Assembly (NCBI GenBank): GCA_002633005.1
Contig: NMRA01000446.1
Location: 40,926 to 104,925 of the forward strand
From: Phoronis australis
Taxonomy: Eukaryota; Phoronida; Phoronidae
Length of the DNA: 64,000 nucleotides
Reading direction: 5' to 3'
This document shows positions 56,907-64,000 of this stretch, in pieces (the first letter of the stretch is position 1; every line of letters begins with the position of its first letter). The position numbers and the translations under genes are program-made. Below the pieces are notes generated by a model, which had not been told where the DNA came from, searched no databases, and worked only from the letters and a program-made list of their open reading frames with translations.

Positions 56907-59900
56907 CTGTGTGCAAAGCAAAAGGTATTCGGTATCTAATCAATGCTGACAGCTCTCCAATTAAATCACCATGGAAACGACAATAGCAATTGGTTGATTT
57001 GTAATTTTCCTTGAATTTTTAACAAAATCTAAAGAGTGCCTACATTACCATGAAGTGTTTTACAGAAAAGAAATTCGAAAGTTAATGAAACACTAAAACA
57101 GAATTTAAAAGTAGCTGCAGTCAAACAACGTAACAACATGTTGCACGAAAAGTGATTTAAGTCTGAAATTAAGTCTTGCACTGCACACAATTATTTTGGA
57201 AAAAATAATTAAATCTCACTTGAGCAAAACTGCAGTCTCTGAAAATAACTGCCAGCTCATGAGATAATTTCATTTATTATTTGTAGACTGCGATGTGCTC
57301 ATAATTACTTGGCTAAACCTTGACTCGTCAATTATGAAGTGGCTGCGTCAGATCAAATTTTCTGTCATAAGTTTTATATCACGTTTCCAGACACAGACCT
57401 GGCTGGTTTATAACCTCTTCTCACTTATAACATCGCATGCCAACTGTGCTATATACAAGATAATTTGGTTACAAATGGAAGAAAACACTTTAGAAAAATC
57501 GCAGGAGTTCACATAGTATGCACATAATAACTGTACTATGACACTTTGCACCACAGAGAATCAGTTTAAGTCAACGATCAATGCTATAGTTGGCACTTCG
57601 TGAAATTTGCAAAAAGAAATTGCTTTAAAAGCTCATACCTTTTGCTGAAGATGGTCTCAATTTTGACATGGTGACCCCTGGTAAGTTCTTCGTCACCTCA
57701 TCCATGCCCTCTGTTGTGCCCCGAAGGAGAACTTGTTCGATGAACTTACAGCTCAGGGGTGTGTACGCACCGCTGAACACATATGACATGTCATTTGGAT
57801 TCTGTAGGCTGATGTTCTCCGCAGACTTGGGGATCTAAAATACCGGATTGCGTTGGTTGGAATTTTACCGATCAAAGAAAAGTCACGGCACGCAATTTTG
57901 GAAATATTGCAGTTTTCAAAAATTAAAGTTAACAGTACTTCTTCTTGTTGAAAAGTGCTGAAATTTTTAACCAAAACTTTTCTGCAAATTTTCATACGAT
58001 TCTATGAACATTTTTACTTTTTGCCTAAACTCCTAGGTTTTTTTTCCATAACTCTGACAAAGTCCAAAGAATTTTGACAAAAATGATGTGAGCATGTTTT
58101 AAAACTGCATTATAGAAATAGAACACAATATACTAAGAAATAGAAAGTTACATGAGTCCAATGTTGAGAGAAACTAAGTGATAATAAGTGAATAGTTGTC
58201 ATGATCATTTCAAAATGTCTGAACGTGTCTGTGGCTGAACAGTCTTAAGATGGAAACCAGACTAATGCTATTGCTAACCTCTGTAGAGTCAAAACATCAA
58301 CTTACACTGTATTTTGGGTAAACAATCAAAAATATTGTTTTAAGGCAACACGTGTGCTTTTTAAAGACCAATAAAAGTGGTGAAAAAAATATCAAGTCAC
58401 TGAATCTTCAGAAAAAGCAGGCTGCTCATTTTCTTCTATACTCAAAAGTATTTCAGAATCTCTTTGATTTGAGAAACTCCCGACCATTCTCAATGGGTTA
58501 ATATGACACAGAGATATTAGTAAAATCTCATAAATTTGGACAAAAACTTTCTCGTTTCTCAAAAGCTTTTAACATAGTTGAGAATACCCACAACTACTCA
58601 AGACCTTGTCTGATATCAGGCTAAATTTAAAACTGGTGAACTATTCATTGTAAAAAGACTTCACTGAATCGGAAAAACTGGTAATGACACAATTTCACCT
58701 ATCCACCATATTGTGTCCTGAATTGGTGACATTTTACCAACAAGATAATCAGAAGCGTCACTGGTGATGAAACACGCACAAACCATCATTCCAGGCTCAG
58801 CTAATCAAGAATCCATGTGGGGTAATAAAGCAATTATCTTCTCAGCCAGGACCATAAAGCCTTAGTTAAGCTGTGTTTACTTACACAGGCTAAATGGGAC
58901 AGTTGTATACTAAGAGCAGGATTCACAAACAAGTGCTTTCATTGACTTTCCAGGTCAATTTCAAAATGCCTATTGTCTGTGAACGTCACTATGATTAACA
59001 AGCCTCCGCAAAATTCCAAGCCACTATGCCGACCAGTTACGCCCTCCAAGCCCAAAATGAGCAAATAATGATTTTATGAATTTCAACACTGGTCATTTTA
59101 ACAAGAACTTGACCAGATCTTACACTTAGTGGACAGTCAGTATTGAAATAACCTGCCTTATTTAAATGATGCAATAATCAAAATGTTATGCACAGGTTGA
59201 CAAAGCATTACAGCAAATACGAAAGATGGATTGAAATAAAACAAGCACACACACACCAGATTCCATCTTTTACAGACAGCCTGGAACGAACTTTTTTTCG
59301 GCAAAGCAGCAATGGCAGCCATTTTTCCTAGAGGCTTTCCTGATGGGGCGACCTTCTGTTCTTGCTCCGTCAGAAGCCCCAACTTTTTTAAATTAAAAAA
59401 TGTGATGAGGTGCTCAAAGCCATGACTCTGCAACAGATGAGATTAACTCTAGAATAAGATGCTGACAAAGCAAACAAGTGCAAGTTTTATGAAAAAAAAA
59501 ATTAAAACGATACGAAACCCATTTTTGGCTTGTTAAAAGATACTAAAAACAGCTTTCCCATCCTGTTCTCTGAAACAATATAATGCTCTGTAACCTTTGA
59601 CAACCCTCAAAATTTGGAGGAAAATTTGAAAACTCCTTTTAAAGTCTGCTAAACCGGCAAGCGTGACTTACACTCTTAGCGAATTACATGGCAACTTTGG
59701 GAAAAGATGACTCATCAAGGACCGTCCAATCTATGACAGGGAGTGAAAATTTGTAGTCGATTCCTGCCTTTAACTTGGAAGGATGACGCTAGTGACCTCT
59801 ATAAACAAGGCAGGTCAACTAACTATGCCTTCCTACAGAAACCAAACATTATTGCTTCAGGAAACAAAATTAAAATATAAACATTATACAACATGTTGCG

Positions 59901-62675
59901 ATGCAATGGGAGACTTTCAGTAAGCAATAGGGGTATATCGCGTGGGACCGGAGACTTATATCCCCACCTAGCTGTACCAGGAGGTACTTTGTCTTCGCAG
60001 CGGCTGGAATAGGAGACTTTGTGAAAAGACCCTTTTATAGTGTATTTGATTACACGGAATATGTTTTAAACAAATGTTATAAAACACCTCTTCGTCCTCT
60101 AAAGGTCACTGGTATCTGGTCCCACGTGACCAGTCGCCAAGTTGCTATTTGAAAGTCTCTCATTTCTACCATCTCTTCATTTCTAAATGTTTCCTGTCAT
60201 TGCAAACACATACTTATTAGGATATCTTTCACAGAAATGTCTGATTCATGAGAAAATGTCACACCTGTAAAAAATAAGTCTTCATGGCTGAATAGACGGT
60301 GGGCTGCAAACCTCCCTGAGTTAAAGACATCAAACAGAGAAGCCTAAGACAGGTGGATCTGTCTTGTTGACAGTTGATGTGATCTTCAAGATACTGCAGT
60401 ACACCTTTGGTATCGCTATTTTCTAGGATACCTGCAATTCAACAATTTTTGGTGTTAATCAGCTCCCATAAATGCTAAGAGTAATCAGACAAAATGGCGC
60501 ATACCTTTCTCATGCCAAGTGAGCACCACCATAATTGCTACATAGACTGTAGCAGGAACTTTTGAAATTGGGCTCCCCCGAGCACAGGAAAGTTTTCCCA
60601 TTATCAGTATATGGGCTTGTTTTCTGAGCCGCCATTAAAAATTCCTGCTATTTGTAGGGTGAACAGTGTCAAACAAAACAAGGCTTTATGAGAAATAGGA
60701 CAAAATGTATTTCAGCAGAGGAAGCTCTCGACACTCTGGGAAAATTTACTAGGCATTCCACAGCGATAGACATTCGTTGCTAAGTGGTAACAGAATACAT
60801 ACTGTGTTCAGTGCGCAACTGTTCTTCAAAATCGCCCTTATTCTTATTCTTTAATATCACTTCACACGCTCCAATATCTACAAAGAGAGAAACTCAAGTC
60901 AAGTTGGGTGAACTGCCCAACAAGTTGCTCGTAACTTATAGTGTAAACTGATGAAGCTTACTAAAAAAAACTGTTTACTTTAGACGAGCAAAAAGAGAGA
61001 GATTACATAATAGTCTAACAACACACAGTCTGTCACCATACCCCCGAAATAATCAGCAAGTGGTTTTTAGCTAAATAACCCTGATTCGAAGAAACAAAAC
61101 TATTATTTAAATAGTAAAATAGTTTGGTATCAAGTAAATGTAAAGTTCGAGATCAATGATAAAATAAATAGAACACACGGCCTTTAATCAGTAGCTAAAC
61201 ATCAAAACAAGGACAGCCAATTCAAAATCCAACAGTGATCTGAGAGGTTGACAGTGAATCTCCTGAAACCGAACTTCAAATCGTTTTAAGTAAAGATCAT
61301 AGGTGAAGACTCACGGGTAGTCAACGATTTATGTTGACTTTTCAGCCCCCTCAAGTCATTTGCAACGAAGTCTTTCATGGCAGTGACGCTGGTCAAATTA
61401 TCTTTTTTCTGTAATACACACATAAATGTTAAAGTAGCTGTTTTGTTTGCATGCTCTAAACTAAACTAACAAGAAACAATTATTAATAACAGCTTATTAT
61501 TTAAAATGACTTATTCTTATTAAAATGACATTGGCAAGAAATTGAATTTCAGGCCTCAAATGTGGGGCGCCTATATTAATATAGTGGGCCTCACTACTGA
61601 GACCCAAAATTCAATTTTGACTATTAGCTGTTTAATGCTATATAACATATCACTTGCTAATCATGATGCAGCTGTATTTCATAGATAATTTCTAAAAGTA
61701 AAACAAAAACTCTGTAAACAGATGACATTACCCTTACAGTAGCTGAAGGAAGGCACACATAGACCTCATTGTGCAGTGTTATACAGTAGCTTGCGGGCAC
61801 ACATAGACCTCATCGTGCAGTGTTATTTCCAAGCACCATGTCATGGTACTTACTAGACATGGTTCGGTGATCTGTGGCAGATCACTTTTGCTAGAAAATT
61901 TCTTTTTAAAAAACACTTTTTGTGCCACTTTATATACACACATTGTTGTAGTTTGTTGTACTTCTGACTTGATTGGCTGAATAATCACAGAAACGAGTGA
62001 TAAGTCTGATGCGAATTCTATTTTAAAGCCACAGAACACCCGAGCACAGCGGGTGTACTCCAATGATTATTATGTTACAATATTTTTTGTATCCAATGGC
62101 TGGTGCAGTTTGGTTTTGCTTCCGTCAGGAGGAAAGCCAGTCAACACCTCTGAAGTTGAAGGTAAATTACAAACAGTTTTTCAGTCTTCCAGAGTTCTGC
62201 AATGTCAACATTGGCATTTCCTGCATGCAAAACACATCTTAAATTTTGACGTGTGACATTGCAGGTTTTGGGGTTTCACGAATTTTGTAACTAGTTATTT
62301 TGTCTATAGATAAGTTTGTTTGCATTCAGTATTTATTTTGATAAATGGTTTTTATGAAGCTATGGTTGCACTTGATTGAATCCGTCAGGTGAACTGGCTT
62401 AGGCATCTGATTGGTGTGCAAACAGAAGACTATCGAGAATCAATCATGTGTCTTAACCAGTTGACCCACAAGAACCATCTTAGTCAATCAAGAGCAACCA
62501 AGTATGTTTTGAACAACCATTTCACATTAGAACAATGACATAATGTATTAATAAAGCCCTAGTGATTAACAGATACAGTTATACTTACTGCATAACCTTT
62601 TTGTAGCTTTTTCGCCTCTGAGCTCAAATATCCGAAAACATTTGTGAAATGACGATGACGGATTTCCTCGAAGGT
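56790..62675 (-). CDS. VPS33B: VPS33B, C-terminal half (seven exons; 5' end beyond window)
   Basis: Seven minus-strand exons with matching phases (62589-62675, 61315-61408, 60803-60877, 60265-60431, 59257-59427, 57639-57834, 56790-56906) encode 302 residues. They are colinear with roughly residues 290-590 of vertebrate VPS33B. Signature blocks are IGACEVILKNKNKGDFEEQL, FEHLITFFNLKKLGLLTEQ, MSYVFSGAYTPLSCKFIEQV and LVYFFGGCTYSERAALKFLE. The GGCT motif and the IGACE block fit VPS33B rather than VPS33A. VPS33B is a Sec1/Munc18 protein that binds SNAREs and acts with VIPAS39 in endosome-lysosome and secretory-granule trafficking. The N-terminal exons lie beyond 64000. The last exon (about 25 residues) is not securely located. 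No frameshift or stop interrupts the seven exons, so the gene looks intact. Confidence 0.92.
57639..57834 (-). CDS. VPS33B: VPS33B exon (MSYVFSGAYTPLSCKFIEQ block)
   Basis: Encodes IPKSAENISLQNPNDMSYVF, SGAYTPLSCKFIEQVL, then a less conserved stretch to PSSAK. Acceptor GTATTTTAG, donor GTATGA, phase 1. Confidence 0.92.
58818..59063. repeat. Dispersed repeat family R2, copy 2 (VPS33B intron)
   Basis: Same orientation as 54106-54347, with substitutions throughout. It sits in the intron between the SHGFEHL and MSYVFSG exons. Confidence 0.75.
59257..59427 (-). CDS. VPS33B: VPS33B exon (SHGFEHLITF block)
   Basis: Encodes SHGFEHLITFFNLKKLGLLT, a variable linker, and SSFQAVCKRWNL. Acceptor CTGTTGCAG. 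The donor lies in a GTGTGTGTGT run, which is unusual but keeps phase 0 with the next exon. Confidence 0.9.
60265..60431 (-). CDS. VPS33B: VPS33B exon (YLEDHI / LRLLCLMSLT block)
   Basis: Encodes VLQYLEDHINCQQDRSTCLR, LLCLMSLTQGGLQPTVYSAM and KTYFLQ. Acceptor GAATTGCAG, donor GTGTGA, ends in phase 0. Confidence 0.9.
60803..60877 (-). CDS. VPS33B: VPS33B exon (HIGACE block)
   Basis: Completes HIGACEVILKNKNKGDFEEQ and LRTEH. Acceptor CTTTGTAG, donor GTATGT, phase 1. This block distinguishes VPS33B from VPS33A. Confidence 0.9.
61315..61408 (-). CDS. VPS33B: VPS33B exon (MKDFVANDLRGLK block)
   Basis: KKDNLTSVTAMKDFVANDLR followed by GLKSQHKSLTT, matching the human MKNFVSQELKGLKQEH region. Acceptor GTATTACAG; donor GTGAGT, phase 1. 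Confidence 0.9.
61752..61826. repeat. Two-copy tandem repeat, 44-bp period, in a VPS33B intron
   Basis: GGCACACATAGACCTCAT and GTGCAGTGTTAT recur at 61752 and 61796. Confidence 0.85.
62589..62675 (-). CDS. VPS33B: VPS33B exon (FEEIRHRHF block)
   Basis: TFEEIRHRHFTNVFGYLSSE followed by AKKLQKGYA aligns with the vertebrate block [20 protein letters not shown]. Acceptor GCTTCCAG, donor GTAAGTAT, phase 0 on both sides. The upstream intron exceeds 1.3 kb and leaves the window. Confidence 0.9.
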
Positions 62676-64000
62676 CTGGAAGCATTATGGATTATTTGAG
62701 TGATAGCAGTGGGAAGTGACCGAGGACCAAAAGTAAAGTGTTAGGAATATTTGTAGAATTAAAGCAATTAAAATTAAAAGAAATAGACTGTTTTAATGTT
62801 CATTTATTTTAAGGGCAGCCAGGTGTCACTAAAACAGCATGTGTGTCAATGCAATTGCAACTCATGCCAAATGATGTCGTATGGATATCGTAAGCTATTG
62901 TTTAACTTGTGAGATCCATTCGACAGGTGGGAGCGCTTCACATGGTTATCACCTATGGGACGCTACCATTCTTTTCCTTTGTTGCGTTTTTGTTGAATAT
63001 AACAACACAGGTGGCACAGATATCGTACCTTGGGCGCCCATCAGCTGATAACCGATAAATGCTTACCATTCTTTTATTACAAGAAAGAAAAACAACAAAG
63101 AGAATAATAGATACGCCTATCTTCCGATATTTATGCGAGGAGCTTGTGCCCTAGTCTCCTGTGGATATGATTGCCAATACAAGTCGTGTCAGAGAACTCT
63201 GAGGAAGCTAGAACTGACAAAAGCCAGAGATGTATTCAATAGCATTGGCATTAAAGAAACTTTGCGGTCAACATGCACAAATTTTAAATAAAAGTCAAAT
63301 ATTCACAAACATTAACTGCTTTTCCCTTTAAAGCCATAAACCAAGGCCAATTTCAGACTAAGTTTAGAATAACCAAAGATTGCAGCAATACATTTAATAA
63401 CTAGCTGCAAAAGCAACAGATCTACTCAGGTCTACCCAGCTACACCAAGATTGTACGTGTACACAAGCTGAGTTTTACTATTTTAGATGCATTGGGCTAA
63501 CCAGATAGTCCTAGCAATAAGAAAACGGGAATTTAATCGCTCAAACATAGGCCTGTTGCCATATTTCGTAGCCGGGAGATCTCAGCACAAACAACAAAAG
63601 GCCGACAGCAGTTGTATTGAGTAGGTGTATGAATAGAACACAATGGGTGTTCTTCGCAGCTGTTTTAATTAAAAGGTGATTCTCGAGGTGACATAGAAAA
63701 AAGAAAGCCAATACGCCTAACTGTTCATTACATTTGGCAATTTATGGCACTGTTGGGCTCAGAGGGATGCTGTGTAAGTACCATGTTTACAACCTTTAAA
63801 GTTAATGTTAAAAAGTGGCTGTAATTTACTTAACCTTTTATACCCTGCCTATCTTAATCATGTCATTTTTTCATTGTCGTAAATACTCTCATTGTCTAGA
63901 GTCATCTCTTAATTTATTTCATCTGTCTTAGTTATTTTTTTACCATTATTTGTCATTTAGTTATTGTCTTAATTCTCAACCTTAACTGTTTTAATTGTAT
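62676..64000. other. VPS33B: Intron of VPS33B running off the right edge
   Basis: The next upstream VPS33B exon, which should encode the region ending DRDVDFVT...NAEDK, was sought on the minus strand and not found. This stretch is therefore read as intron. Confidence 0.5.

Noticed and set aside
1-64000. Bacterial or phage system
   Set aside because: Spliced genes with GT-AG introns, LINE remnants, MITEs, SINE heads and minisatellites all indicate animal nuclear DNA.

Overview
This is eukaryotic, animal DNA. It is AT-rich, protein-coding sequence is sparse, introns have GT...AG ends, and most of the space is decayed transposable elements. The frequent GTAGGCCTAC and TACATGTA words and the mix of repeats suggest a marine invertebrate, perhaps a deuterostome (echinoderm, hemichordate or amphioxus). 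That placement is an impression, not a proof.

Three host genes can be supported, all on the minus strand. (1) Positions 1-665 hold the 5' part of a coding sequence that runs off the left edge. It has a clean ATG after an in-frame stop and an N-terminal coiled coil resembling the vertebrate Largen/PRR16 proteins. (2) Positions 39562-41513 hold a complete three-exon gene for a 224-residue membrane protein of unrecognised family. (3) Positions 56790-62675 hold seven consecutive exons for the C-terminal half of VPS33B, a Sec1/Munc18 protein of endolysosomal trafficking. Its 5' exons lie beyond 64000 and its last exon is not securely found.

The rest is mostly mobile DNA. A 5'-truncated non-LTR retrotransposon (about 7850-12331) is split by a 3434-bp insertion flanked by the 7-bp duplication TATGTAA. 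The insertion carries a decayed ORF with a KYHRSCY motif and a CXC-like cysteine cluster. A second, Jockey-like non-LTR element (about 41640-47560) is split by about 3.35 kb that includes a 1.34-kb inverted-repeat unit with a decayed THAP-domain gene (44402-45742). Several MITE-like or foldback elements are present (4173, 13164, 20834, 21259, 26159, 29080, 30327, 37785, 51452). There are also a 33-bp minisatellite (15961-16625), long perfect palindromes (2784, 17488, 22863), tRNA-derived SINE-like stretches (35262, 39398, 51715) and several dispersed repeat families.

The three genes show no sign of working together. No CRISPR array, bacterial operon, rRNA or convincing functional tRNA was seen. 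The most interesting leads are the membrane protein, the inverted-repeat THAP unit, the cleanly datable nested insertion, three hammerhead-ribozyme-like cores, and a four-copy near-palindromic module at 29218-29611.
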